Source: Skeletonema tropicum
Taxonomy: Eukaryota > Bacillariophyta > Thalassiosirophyceae > Thalassiosirales > Thalassiosiraceae
Assembly: GCA_037178625.1 (NCBI GenBank)
Contig: CM074134.1
Span: 806,001-870,000, forward strand
DNA length: 64,000 bases
Reading direction: 5' to 3'
In this document: positions 34,447 to 45,576 of the stretch, one piece after another
Position numbering within the stretch: the first letter of the stretch is position 1
Layout of the letters: every line of letters begins with the position of its first letter
Position numbers and translations under genes: made by a program
Notes under the pieces: model-generated
Told to the model about the DNA's origin: nothing
What the model saw: only the letters and a program-made list of their open reading frames with translations
Databases searched by the model: none

Positions 34447-34940
34447 TGTGGGTGTCTGTGGGTGTGTTGCTGCTGCTCTCGGGCAGTACAAATGTCTTTT
34501 CTTGACAGGATGATGGTGTCAAGAATATTTATGTATCCAACCCAACAAATCATCTGCTAAGTGCTCATGTTCATGTTGTTTATCTTACAACGGCATGAAT
34601 ACATCATCAGCGATGATATCACACTATTATACGCACGTTATGCGTTGGGCTGTGTGAAGTTGATGATTGGCAGGGCCCCCATGCTACTTACATAAGAAGT
34701 AAGTACATGGCAGTAAAAAAAGTGAGGTTCGGGTCACGGTCTTAGTCATCACCGCTCATCACTCAGGTCACAACCGGGCGCAGAATGTCCGACCCATTTT
34801 ATGAAACTTCCGTCCACCCTTATTTTACATGGATTCACATGTACTGTGTACAGGTACATAGATTGCAGAAAATAATCTATATACAGTATTCATATTATTT
34901 GTCAAGTCATTTCCGCCATGGCGAGTAGATGCCGATCATC
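34447..34940. other. Spacer between the duplicated M50-like genes
   Basis: About 490 bases, mostly part of the duplicated unit: promoter of copy A and the 3' region of copy B. No other gene is seen. Confidence 0.5.
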
Positions 34941-35872
34941 TTAACATCCCTCTGTTGTCACATCATTAGATTGTTGTTTCTTTGGACTTTCGAAGGTGAT
35001 AAAGATACCCATTGCGGTCATCCACAAAGCTAAAACCATCCACAATGTAGCCCAGACATAATAATGGATATTTGTTATATCTTGCATTGTCATCGCATCA
35101 GATGAATTTGTCACGCCACCGATATTTGACTCGGTAACCATGAAGAGAACTCTCACCGATGTAATTGCATTCAGACATGTTGTTGCTGCTATTAGCGCAT
35201 ATAGCTCCTTGATCCAAAAGCCTGGGAGGTACCATCCTGCGCCAGTGAAACTCAATCCTATCAACACGAGCATAACAAGGCCAAATTTATTTCTAACGAA
35301 CAGAATACAAGTGAATAACATCAGTATTCCAACACCACACGTTCCAATCCTAGCTCCGATTTTTGTTCTGCGGAACATTAGACTTATGCCACCTATGATT
35401 GCAGTAGATTGATAGCCGGCAGAGGCTACCCAAGCACGCTGGAAAGCTCCTGCTGGGATGACTGTATAAGCTAATCCTGATCCATCCGGATAAATGTTCA
35501 ACCTGAAACCAGACAGAAGAGATGCTCATCAGCGAACGAATTGCTGCAAAACGCAGAAGATGTGTGCACATATTTATTTGACACAAGATAAATTTCTCAC
35601 CAAGTAATCGATCCTCCAAGAGATAGTGCCGCCACACCATGAAATAGCTCATGAATCCATGTTGAATATATCATGAACGGGTACAGTACATATTGTCCAA
35701 TGGGAGCATTCAGCAGCACGGTAATCAATAAAATTGCTCGCAGCAATCGTTTGTCTTTGGAATAAAGGTCGCGAAGCGTGGGCACGCGATAGGAAAAGCA
35801 GCAGCCCTCTGGACAAGCGCGCTTGGCCTGGATAGGCGGTTCCAACGCTGAACCCTCTTCTACGATGACCAT
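34941..35872 (-). CDS. M50B-like membrane metalloprotease, copy B (shortened tail)
   Basis: Two exons (35872-35601 and 35502-34941; intron 35503-35600, 98 bases), 277 residues. It is almost identical to copy A, including HELFH and all membrane helices. The codon for the Gln that follows GC in copy A's tail (CAG) is TAA here, two base changes, so the protein ends at EGC, 13 residues early. The lost part is a hydrophilic tail, so catalytic function is probably kept. Few other replacements are seen (for example Asp7 to Gly, Ala to Lys in VRNAFG/VRNKFG). Confidence 0.8.
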
Positions 35873-36687
35873 TGTGGGTGTGTTGCTGCTGCTGCTCTCG
35901 GGCAGTACAAAAAATGTCTCTTCTTGACAGGATGATGGTGTCAAGAATATTTATGTATCCAACCCCAACAAATCATCTGCTATATAAGTGCTCATGTTGT
36001 TTATCTTACAACGGCTCTTACAACGGCATGAATATACATCATTAGCGATGATATTATAATGGGAGACTGGTATGCGTTGGGCTGTGGAAGTTGATGATTG
36101 GCATGGAGAAGCTACTAGGAGGGAGGAGGAAGGAGGAGCGCGATGTCTGGGGCAAAAAGTGAGATGGGTCATGGTCTTGTCATCGCCGCTCAACACTCAG
36201 GTCACAACCGGGCGCCGAATGTCCGACCCATTTTATGAAACTTCCTTCCACCCTGCCAAAAGGTGCTGCCCTACCTTTCAAAATGTAGAGGTTCAGGTGG
36301 CTCCCATTCAAGTAAAAGATACCTTTTGACTGAGGTGGCGTCTTGCCCGTTGAAGTACAAGATCCACGTGAAAGGCTAAATGCAGCAGGCAAAAGCTAGC
36401 GTGAAGTGCGCAGGAGCCCCAAAAAGTGTAGTCAGCACCTTCTTTGCAGCCGTTCTTTTCTGTAAAAGAAAGATCATTTACCATTCCATTTCAACTCCTC
36501 ACTTTTTCTGAGTCAACCTCTTCAGAGCCCTCTTCCTTTCCCTCAACCACAGCGAAAGATCCGCCTTCAAATTGGATCTCTGCACCTGGACGCCTCAATT
36601 ACGAACGCATCCATCAATCATCTACTCACTCTTCAAATAGTTGCACTACGCATCAAAAGAGCAATTATATCCCCATAAATTTAAACA
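35873..36687. other. Intergenic between M50 copy B and chlH
   Basis: The first part belongs to the duplicated unit (to about 36257). The rest, including pyrimidine-rich TTTCCATTCCATTTCAACTC, is the promoter and leader of chlH. No gene is supported here. Confidence 0.5.
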
Positions 36688-37825
36688 ATGGCATCATTCA
36701 AAGTAGCTGCCGCCGCCCTCCTCACTATTGGGGCATCCTCTGCCTGGCAGACAAGAACTTCGTTCGTCCCCAAAGTCATCCAGCAGTCTGCCGTCCAAAC
36801 CAACGCCGTCTACCAAAAGAATGCCGTCTCTCGTCGTTCATCTCTCGATATGGTCGTTTCTGACCCCACCGATGTCGGTAGTTCTCGTGGAGGTATGTTC
36901 ACAGCATCTAATGCGGAATCTCGCCGCGTTGTCCCCGAAGATGCTCGTGGCCGTCCCACCATGAAGATCGTCTACGTTGTGCTCGAATCGCAATACCAAT
37001 CCTCCATGACTGCCGCCACTAAGCGTATCAACGCTGGATCTGACAACATGGCTGTTGAGACTGTTGGTTACTTGTTGGAGGAGTTGAGGAATGATGATAC
37101 ATTTGAACAATTTAAGAAGGATGTGGCCGATGCGAATATCTTCATTGGGTCTCTTATCTTCGTGCAGGAGCTTGCTGAAAAGGTCACTGAGGTTGTGCAG
37201 CCCATGAGAGATCAATTGGATGCTGTATTGATTTTCCCTTCCATGCCTGAGGTCATGCGTTTGAATAAGGTTGGATCATTCACAATGAAAAATCTTGGAC
37301 AGTCGAAGAGTGTTGTTGCTGATTTCATGAAGAAGAAGAAGCAGGATGATGGATCTTCTTTCGAGGAGGGTATGTTGAAGCTTCTTCGTACTCTTCCGAA
37401 GGTGTTGAAGTTCCTTCCTAGTGACAAGGCTGCTGATGCCCGTACTTTCATGATGTCCTTCCAGTACTGGCTCGGAGGTGAGTGATATCACATGCTTTTA
37501 TTGCATATATTTTTGCATTTGATACTGGTCTCGTATCTCACCTTATTCATTTCTTTATGCACTATTTAATATTTTAGGATCTCCTGAGAATCTCGAGTCT
37601 CTTTTGCTTATGGTTGGACAGGATTACGTCGGACCTGTCAAGGAGGCCATGGTCGGAAAGGAGAAGGTTGTTATGGAAGAACCCGTCCTCCTACCCGATA
37701 AAGCTATCTGGCACCCTGTTGCTCCCGATATTGTTTTCGAAACCAACGAAAGCTACTTCAACTGGTACAACAATGAGTTCTGCCCTGATGCTGGTATCGA
37801 TCCTAAGACCGCACCCACTGTTGGT

Positions 37826-37866
<41 letters not shown>

Positions 37867-39775
37867 TCACTACGTTTCCTTGATTGCTGAGTTGGAAAGC
37901 CGCGGTGCACGTGTTGTCCCCATCTACTCTGGTGGACTTGACTTCTCTGGACCTGTTGAAGAGTACTTCAAAGATAGCATGGGCAACTCCATCGTTGACA
38001 CTGTCATCAATCTTACTGGATTCGCTCTTGTTGGAGGACCCGCTTCCCAAGATCACAAGAAGGCTGCATCTGTCTTGAAGAAGTTGAACGTTCCATACAT
38101 GTGTGCTGTTCCACTTGTCTTCCAATCCTTCGAGGAGTGGCAAGCATCTGAGCTTGGATTGCATCCTATCCAGGTTGCCCTTCAAGTTTCTCTTCCTGAA
38201 ATTGATGGTGCCATCGAGCCTATCATTTACGCTGGACGTGAGGGTGCCACCGGACGTAGTGTTCCCCTCGCCGACCGTGTCAACCTTCTTGCTGACCGTG
38301 CCATGAAGTGGTCCGCCTTGCGTACCAAGCCGAAGAAGGACAAGAACATTGCTATCACCATCTTCTCCTTCCCCCCTGACAAGGGTAATGTTGGTACCGC
38401 TGCCTACCTTGATGTCTTCGACTCTATCAAGGCTGTTCTTAAGCAACTCAAGGCTGAGGGATATGATGTTGGTGATGCCCCTGACACTAAGGAGGCTATT
38501 ATGGAGGCTGTCCTCAATGATCCTGAGGCTAGGATCAACTCCCCTGAGCTTAATGTCGAATACCGCATGAACACTGATGAATACTATGAACTCACTCCTT
38601 ATGCTAAGGACTTGGAGGAGAACTGGGGCCCTGCTCCTGGAAACCTCAACTCTGATGGTCAGAACCTTGTTATCTACGGAAAGAAGTTCGGAAATGTCTT
38701 CATTGGCGTCCAACCTTCCTTCGGTTACGAGGGAGACCCCATGCGTCTTCTCTTCGCCAAGTCTGCCAGTCCTCACCACGGATTCGCTGCTTACTACACC
38801 TACTTGGAAAAGATCTTCAAGGCCGATGCTGTCCTTCACTTCGGAACCCACGGAAGTTTGGAGTTCATGCCTGGAAAGCAAGTCGGTATGTCTGGAACAT
38901 GCTACCCCGATCGTCTTATCAACTCCCTCCCATCTGCCTACCTCTACGCTGCCAACAACCCATCTGAGGCAACCATCGCTAAGAGACGTTCCTACTCTGC
39001 CACTGTGTCCTACCTCACCCCTCCTGCTGAGAATGCCGGTCTCTACAAGGGACTTAAGGAGTTGAAGGAGTTGATCTCCTCCTACCAAGGACTTCGTGAA
39101 AACGAGGCACGTGGACCTGCCATCATTAACTCCATCGTTTCTACTGCCTGGACTTGCAACCTCGACAAGGATATTCCTGACCTTCCTGACTTGGAGAACT
39201 ACGATGCGAAGAACGATGACCTTGAGCGCCGTGATGACATCGCCGGTAAGGTGTACAACCAAATCATGCAGATTGAGAGCCGTCTCCTCCCATGTGGGCT
39301 TCACACTGTCGGTGTTCCACCAAGTGCCGACGAGGCCGTTGCCACCCTTGTTAACATTGCCCAACTTGACCGTCCTGATGATGGAATTGAAGGAATCCCT
39401 CGTGTTATTGCCGCATCTGTTGGCCGTGATATCAATGACGTTTACAGAGGCAACAACAACGGTGTCCTCGCTGACGTCGAGCTTAATGATAAGATTGTTC
39501 AGGCTTCCCGTGCTGCCGTTCGTGCTCTTGTCGCCCAATCTACCGACTCTAATGGCCGCGTGAAGGAGGTCAAGAACTTCTTCGACGAGGTTGGAGGTAT
39601 GTTTGGAGGTATGTTTGGAATGAAGAAGCCTTGGACTCAAGCCATCATCGATGCTGGCTTCCCTGAAGTCAGTGAAGAGCGTTTGGAACCAGTTCTTGCT
39701 TACCTTGAGTTCTGCTTGAAGCAAGTCGTCAAGGACAACGAGCTCGGTGGTATTATGGAGTTGCTCAATGGACAG

Positions 39776-39807
<32 letters not shown>

Positions 39808-40681
39808 TCGTAACCCCGATGTTCTTCCAACTGGAAGGAACATGCACGCCCTTGACCCCTCTTCCATCCCAACCCAAGCTGCTGTGGAAGTTGCTGAGGA
39901 CGTTGTCAGGAAGCTTTTGGAGAAACTCGCCGATGAGAATGACGGTGCCTACCCTGAGAGTATTGCCTTCACCTTGTGGGGAACTGATAACATCAAGACC
40001 TACGGAGAGTCATTGGCTCAAGTACTTGCCCTCGTCGGTGTCCGCCCCGTTGCTGATTCCCTTGGACGTGTGAACAAGGTTGAGCTCATTCCTCTTGAAC
40101 AACTCGGCCGTCCTCGTATCGATGTTGTTGTTTCATGCTCTGGAGTCTTCCGTGATTTGTTCATCAACCAAATGAACCTCATGGATCGTGGTATCAAGTT
40201 GGCCGCTGAAGCTGATGAACCACTTGAGCAGAACTTCGTCCGCAAGCACGCCGTCGAGCAAGCCGAGGAGCTCAATGTGTCTGTCCGTGAAGCCGCCTGC
40301 CGTGTCTTCTCTAACTCTGCTGGATCTTACTCTGCCAATGTTGGACTTGCCATTGAGAACGGAGGATGGGAAGACGAGTCTCAGCTTCAAGATCAGTTCC
40401 TCACCCGTAAGGGATTTGCTTTCAACGCCGACAAGCCTGGAATGATGGAACAACAGGCCGATCTTTTCAAGTCTGCCTTGAAGACTGTTGATGTTACCTT
40501 CCAGAACTTGGACTCGTCCGAGATTTCTATCACTGATGTTTCCCACTACTACGACTCTGATCCCACCAAGGTTGTCCAAGGACTTCGTGACGATAAGAGA
40601 AAGCCTATGTCCTTGATGGCTGATACCACCACTGCCAACGCCCAAGTCCGTACTCTATCTGAAACTGTCCGTCTTGATGCT

Positions 40682-40713
<32 letters not shown>

Positions 40714-41017
40714 GGGTATGTTGTCCACCGGATACGAGGGTGTCCGTGAGATCCAGAAGCGTCTTAGAAATACCATGGGTTGGTCCGCTACCGCAGGAGA
40801 AGTTGATAACTTCGTCTTCGAGGATGCCAACTCTGTCTTCATTGAGGATGCTGAGATGCAACAGAGGCTTCTCGATACCAACCCTAATGCCTTCCGTGAT
40901 ATGGTTACTACATTCCTTGAGGCCAACGGAAGAGGTTACTGGGAAACTTCCGAGGAGAACATTGAGCGTCTGCAAGAGTTGTACGCTGAGGTAGAGGATC
41001 GCATTGAGGGTGTATAA
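36688..41017 (+). CDS. chlH: Magnesium chelatase subunit H, plastid-targeted
   Basis: Two exons: 36688-37477 and 37578-41017, with a 100-base intron (GTGAG..TTTAG), giving 1409 residues. It is the porphyrin-binding subunit that, with ChlI and ChlD, inserts Mg2+ into protoporphyrin IX, the first committed chlorophyll step. The N-terminus [20 protein letters not shown] is a signal peptide ending in an ASAFAP-like motif (Trp at +1), then a Ser/Arg-rich transit part: the bipartite presequence of complex-plastid proteins. After it come the ChlH N-terminal domain ([17 protein letters not shown]) and the CobN/Mg-chelatase domain: [51 protein letters not shown]. Conserved GRNMHALDP and [19 protein letters not shown] follow, and [11 protein letters not shown] near the end. 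Length fits the family. Codon use is strongly biased (GGA, GAC/GAG, TCC, CTT), typical of a highly expressed gene. Confidence 0.95.
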
Positions 41018-42015
41018 ACGCGTATGATCCTTATAGAGTGCTAGAGTATTTTGTACCTTACCCACAAGCAGTGGGTTCCCACGAGGGCTACAACAACGAC
41101 AATCATAGTGTGTGGGGACGTGCTAATTTTGTCAACAGATAGTCATAATAATAAATAAAATATCCTTTGGAAATCATTTCGTCTTGGTTATTGTGTTGCC
41201 ACGTAGTTTTGCCTGTAATAGTGTTGATAACTCACTTCTACTTGTACTCATTTCAATGAATCATTCATCTCTCCTGGAACCGTGCTCCATCTGAGGTACC
41301 ATATATTTTAAAAGACTCAACACCATCCATTGCGCTTCTCACATAATCATGAAAACTGTCTGTCACGAGATAAATAGCTAGATCGATGCATACCTATGAA
41401 AAAGGAGATGATTAAGATAAATAAGTGATTAGTTTAGGATGGTATTCAGGAGCTGTTTACTGGGCAAGCTGGATCTGAACTTGCCCATTTTAGGTAATAA
41501 GAGGAGTGCAGTCTAGGTATCTCTAGTTCAGTGGCAAGTCCGCACTCCTCTTGTCACCTGTGCTAGGTGATGGTATGTTCCTCCTCCCTCCTACTCTCAA
41601 CTGCCTCTCGACAGGTGAGAGTGAGAGTCCTCACTCAACCTCTGCCACCGCAGGGGTGGGGGAGAGGGGATTACTCTGCATGCAGCTGAAACTCAGTCGT
41701 AGAGCTCAACTATCACTGCTCTCTCGCTGCACAGCTTTGGATCGAGCGAGCTTCCTTAAGCAGAATAGATCCCCACTTGAAAAACTTCTACACGTTTCGA
41801 AAGACCTACCCCTTCCTCTAAACCCTCAGATTGACGTCTCAGAAAAATCCATACCCACTAACAAGATTATTTGGGTGTCCACTGCTTATCAAGACGCTCC
41901 ATACAGCTCCATACGCACGAAGCTCAACCTCTCAACATTCTTTCCATCACATGATTTCACAATCAACAAGCACTTGCATTCTACAAGCCAAGTATAGCTT
42001 GGGTCATCGTGATCA
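41018..42015. other. Intergenic with two hairpins
   Basis: About 1 kb upstream of the JmjC gene. Two perfect inverted repeats sit close together: TGGGCAAG/CTTGCCCA (41461-41468, 41480-41487; 11-base loop) and AAGAGGAGTGC/GCACTCCTCTT (41499-41509, 41542-41552). An open frame at 41551-41997 has no family features and is not called. No other gene is seen. Confidence 0.5.
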
Positions 42016-44010
42016 ATGAATTCCCTAAATATCTTCGCAAGCAAAGGCGTAGTATCTACGCTTGCAGCAATTTCCTTGCTATCATTAAATGATAGCGCTG
42101 CTGTTGCCTTCACGCCAACAACATCATCTACTGCGGTTCCTTCGGTACGCATCACTCCAATTGTCAAGAACAATGTAAAGTTGTATTCTACCGTTGAAGG
42201 CGATATCTCCACACAATCAGAGCCATCTAGCCCATCCATGGCACTGGTAGAGCACTTTATCACTGAGTATCAACAATCATTAGAAGAGGGAAGTAAATGG
42301 GCAACTGAGTTTGGTTTCGCCGAGGAAGGGGAGGAGGCACCAGAGTCAGCTTTCTACGCAATCTTTCGTGCCATTCGTCAAGTAGATGCAAAGACAAACA
42401 ACGCAAATGGTAGCAGTGATGGCGAAAAGCTGCTAGGATTAAGTGGAACACCATTCTACGTCCCTGGATATGTTTTGGCCAAAGCTGAATCGAAGCACCA
42501 GAATGCATTTTGTGACTTCTTCCACTTCCCACATCTCGCGAAGGCATTGGAAGAGGACTTTTTAGACGCACAGCGGGGCTCGACAAACAACAGAAAGGGC
42601 TGGCAAGTTGCTGCTGTATCGCAGCCTACTGGATCCTCATTTGATGATGCAAGAATGACACTTCCACAAGTGAATACTGCGTTAGAAGCTGGCACAGTTA
42701 TCTTCAACAATATTGGTGCACACATTCCTCGTCTCGCAGGGCCAACACTGGCATCGACTGATGCTTTGTCTCTTCCTGGAGCACTCAATATGTACGTGAC
42801 GGCGAAAGGTATGCGTACGTCAGCTCCTCCTCATACCGATCGTCAAGACGTACTAGTGGTGCAAATGGAGGGTGCGAAGAGGTGGAGAGTGTTTACTCCA
42901 CCTACCGATGGGGATGTAAAACCTAATGCTGATCCCTTTGCTAGAGGCAAGGGCGAGGACAGCTTGCCTTTGCATACTTTGTTGGAAGGAAGTGAGGGAA
43001 GGTTGGGTTCAGAGTTGCTAATGGATGTTGTAACTCGGGAAGGTGATGTTCTGTACATTCCCGCAGGCTTTCCGCACACAACCGATACTGTCGAAGAATC
43101 AAGTGATGTTGATTATGATACATCGATTCATTTGACATTCAACATTGACACCCATGTTTGGGATTTGGATTATTTGGCTGCAAGGTCTGCGGCATTACAA
43201 AGAAACAAAATGAAAGATGCATTGTCGCCACAAAGTGAGAACCGCTATACTGGAAAAGTCAATCAACTACCACAAAACATTCGCTCTCAATTGATGGATG
43301 CCTTGCCATTAGAATTCTTGGATATTGTACCAAGTGACAGTCCCGACTTTATGAATGGTGTGGCAAAGCAGCTGGCAACACGCTGTAACTTGGTGGACGA
43401 AGCCACAGGACAAAGCGCTGAACTTCCTGAAGCATCCTATGTTGAGGCACTTGAACGCATTCATTCCTACGGATCTGATATACTTGACGTGCACAGAGAT
43501 ATGTATCTAGCAGCAGTAGAAGAAGGTCGGCTAAGGAAGGCAGAAGCTGCAATGACTGCTCATCTGAAAAAAGATGACGGGAAAGTATCTATGACAGCTG
43601 AAAGAATGCAACGATTAAGCTTGTTCCGTGTGCGTCCATTCTTCGAACAAATTGAGTCTCTGAAGAAAGACTTAAACAGCTGGTGCGTTTCGGGAGAATC
43701 TATTACTCAGGAGAACTCTGCCTCTACTCAGTTAGATCCAAATTGGCAATTCACGTCTCCACTCAAAGTAGGAGATGAGGTAGAGGCTGACCTCGGTGGA
43801 GCCTTCTTTGCTGGAAAAATTGCTCAAGTTACTGGCAATACTTACAACGTTGTCTTCTTTGACGGAGATCGTGAAAATGGGCTGCAAAGAGACCAAATCA
43901 AGCTTCTCAACCCACCAGCTGCTGAAGAAGACGAGTTTGATACAACAGGTATGACACCAAAAGAAATCAAGAGGATGAGAAAAAAGATGGAAAAGAAGAA
44001 GAGGAAATAA
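42016..44010 (+). CDS. Plastid-targeted JmjC/cupin-4 oxygenase with Tudor-like tail
   Basis: 664 residues, single exon, ATG at 42016. It opens with a hydrophobic signal peptide (VVSTLAAISLL) ending SAAVAFTPTTSS, an ASAFAP-type site, so entry to the plastid is predicted. The middle is a JmjC/cupin-4 fold of Fe(II)/2-oxoglutarate oxygenases: LPGALNMYVTAKGMRTSAPPHTDRQDVLVVQ with H273 and D275, GAKRWRVFTPP, and GDVLYIPAGFPHTTDT with H354. These make the metal triad. It resembles ribosomal oxygenases (NO66/MINA, bacterial YcfD), which hydroxylate ribosomal proteins. Residues about 582-632 (LKVGDEVEADLGGAFFAGKI, YNVVFFDGD) look like a Tudor/SH3 barrel, and the last 15 residues are basic (KRMRKKMEKKKRK). 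The substrate is unknown. The gene is convergent with the transporter gene downstream. Confidence 0.78.
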   Translation: MNSLNIFASKGVVSTLAAISLLSLNDSAAVAFTPTTSSTAVPSVRITPIVKNNVKLYSTVEGDISTQSEPSSPSMALVEHFITEYQQSLEEGSKWATEFGFAEEGEEAPESAFYAIFRAIRQVDAKTNNANGSSDGEKLLGLSGTPFYVPGYVLAKAESKHQNAFCDFFHFPHLAKALEEDFLDAQRGSTNNRKGWQVAAVSQPTGSSFDDARMTLPQVNTALEAGTVIFNNIGAHIPRLAGPTLASTDALSLPGALNMYVTAKGMRTSAPPHTDRQDVLVVQMEGAKRWRVFTPPTDGDVKPNADPFARGKGEDSLPLHTLLEGSEGRLGSELLMDVVTREGDVLYIPAGFPHTTDTVEESSDVDYDTSIHLTFNIDTHVWDLDYLAARSAALQRNKMKDALSPQSENRYTGKVNQLPQNIRSQLMDALPLEFLDIVPSDSPDFMNGVAKQLATRCNLVDEATGQSAELPEASYVEALERIHSYGSDILDVHRDMYLAAVEEGRLRKAEAAMTAHLKKDDGKVSMTAERMQRLSLFRVRPFFEQIESLKKDLNSWCVSGESITQENSASTQLDPNWQFTSPLKVGDEVEADLGGAFFAGKIAQVTGNTYNVVFFDGDRENGLQRDQIKLLNPPAAEEDEFDTTGMTPKEIKRMRKKMEKKKRK

Positions 44011-44251
44011 GTAATTAATTCAGTTCTTGATGTGCTATTAGCTTTTAACGCTGCCAATGCTATGGCCCAGTTGTATTTAACTTCAAATAGGAAACCTCAC
44101 GGTCACGTAAGAATATAGAAGAGCTCCTCAAAGATTCAAGATAGAGAAGATGTCAACAAGTGCAATCAAGTCTTTTTCAATCTAAATGACTTTTTTTAAG
44201 AGCTAGATGATAAACATCTATTTTGAATAATACTTGAATACTACTTACTCC

Positions 44252-45454
44252 TTACACAACAACTGGAGGATAATTCAGATGGAGATAAGAACTCAAAATC
44301 ACAAAAGCCACGGCTAAGATTTCATCCAGCGATAATCTCTCTCCTTCTATCATACTCTGCGTCAATCCCGTCATTATGAGCCCCGCAATCAGCGCATACC
44401 CCTTTCTCGTAGCTCCAGCATACTTGTGAACCAATGCTGTTAAAACCCCACCCAATGCCCTCACAACCACTGGAATTATCGACATTGGTGTCCAGTGTTT
44501 GAAGATACCTCCCTCTTCTTTCAATGCCTTTCTTCCATTTTTGGTTGCAAATATGGATATGATGAGGCTAATACAAGAGTATAATCCAAGCTCCATGGTG
44601 TAGAGGTAAGGATTTCGACCAGATCCACCTGCAACTTGCACTCCCTTTTGGGAGAGAGCTCCCGCTAAACCCGAAATACCCGCAGCTCCAAGACAGGGAA
44701 GGATTCCCTTTGTCAAACTGGTCTGTTTCTTCTCTGCTTCATTCGCGTCCTTACTTGTGTCATCTTCTTTCTTTCCAAACATGCTCGAAAAGGAAATGGT
44801 ACCTTGAAACAACAGAGCCGAGAAGACAAGAACTCCCAACGCAACAATTTGCACTGGACTCTGCCTCTTTCCCATCAATAGGTAACACCAAAGTGCCGCT
44901 GATAACGTTTTTGTTTGGTTCAATCCATTGAATGTCACCGAATCAGTATGTTGATAGCCCAGATAGGTAAGCACTCCCTGAGTCGCATACAATACAGCAG
45001 GTAGACCCGCCAAAAGCAGAGATGACTGGAGTGTCCACCCCTTCAGACTCGATGACACCACATCTTTCCCCATACTCAATAGAAACATGGCGGATAGACC
45101 CATCTTACAGATTTCTTCGACCATTGTAATCCCCTTCTTATTGACTCGACTATCGAGAAATTTGCGTGTTAGTGGCGGTTGTGCACAATACTGCAATGCA
45201 AGAAGAGCCATTGTGCATATGGCCGCTGGTCCAAGTGTATCTTGTGCCGCACCTCCGAGAAGAGCGATGGGGTTTAGACTATTCAAGGCAGTATTACTGG
45301 CTATCCTGGCTGCAGATGAATTTGCATTTGACACAACTGCTGGAAGTGTGTAGGGAGCATTCTTTGTTAGAATGTGAAGTGAGCGGTGGGTATTGGTGAG
45401 AGTTCTTACGCCAGCGAATGCTGCCGTTGGTGTGTGGCTTCCTAATAGAGTCAT
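44252..45454 (-). CDS. Nucleotide-sugar-transporter-like membrane protein (DMT/SLC35 type)
   Basis: 400 residues, single exon, ATG at 45454. About ten hydrophobic helices. The central part (AGLPAVLYATQGVLTYLGYQ, VTFNGLNQTKTLSAALWCYL, LLMGKRQSPVQIVALGVLVF) matches the pattern of the SLC35A nucleotide-sugar transporter family: a Tyr/Asn-rich helix, then QxK and a helix ending in G-K/R-x-x-S/P-x-x-Q. The second half has ISGLAGALSQKGVQVAGGSG and RNPYLYTMELGLYS, then IPVVVRALGGVLTALVHKYA, also typical. Members exchange nucleotide sugars for nucleotide monophosphates in Golgi or ER. About 60 N-terminal residues precede the first helix and might carry targeting information. The substrate cannot be deduced. 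Confidence 0.72.
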   Translation of the reverse strand: MTLLGSHTPTAAFAGVRTLTNTHRSLHILTKNAPYTLPAVVSNANSSAARIASNTALNSLNPIALLGGAAQDTLGPAAICTMALLALQYCAQPPLTRKFLDSRVNKKGITMVEEICKMGLSAMFLLSMGKDVVSSSLKGWTLQSSLLLAGLPAVLYATQGVLTYLGYQHTDSVTFNGLNQTKTLSAALWCYLLMGKRQSPVQIVALGVLVFSALLFQGTISFSSMFGKKEDDTSKDANEAEKKQTSLTKGILPCLGAAGISGLAGALSQKGVQVAGGSGRNPYLYTMELGLYSCISLIISIFATKNGRKALKEEGGIFKHWTPMSIIPVVVRALGGVLTALVHKYAGATRKGYALIAGLIMTGLTQSMIEGERLSLDEILAVAFVILSSYLHLNYPPVVV

Positions 45455-45576
45455 GGTGTTTGTATTGGGTGATACGATAGTGCTGCTTTATTGTAGAATG
45501 ACGCACTAACTTGAAAGATCTGGGCGTTGAAAGTGGAAGCGAATGATGTTTTTGATGCCTGCCTTGGCAATTTTGA

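Larger units (their letters stand above)
33418..36257. repeat. Recent tandem duplication, about 1.43-kb unit
   Basis: Copy A spans about 33418-34820 and copy B about 34826-36257. Both contain an M50-like gene with the same intron, the same upstream block (TATTTATGTATCCAACCC, TTATCTTACAACGGC) and the same far end (CAACCGGGCG then GAATGTCCGACCCATTTTAT). The offset is 1426-1434 bases. Coding parts differ at only a handful of sites; the spacers differ by several small indels. Confidence 0.88.

Noticed and set aside
37841..39877. 678-codon open frame antisense to chlH
   Set aside because: It lies wholly inside chlH, has no domain, and follows from the strong codon bias of the sense gene.
41551..41997. 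148-codon open frame upstream of the JmjC gene
   Set aside because: No domain, no similarity to known families in my reading and odd composition; probably leader or intergenic.
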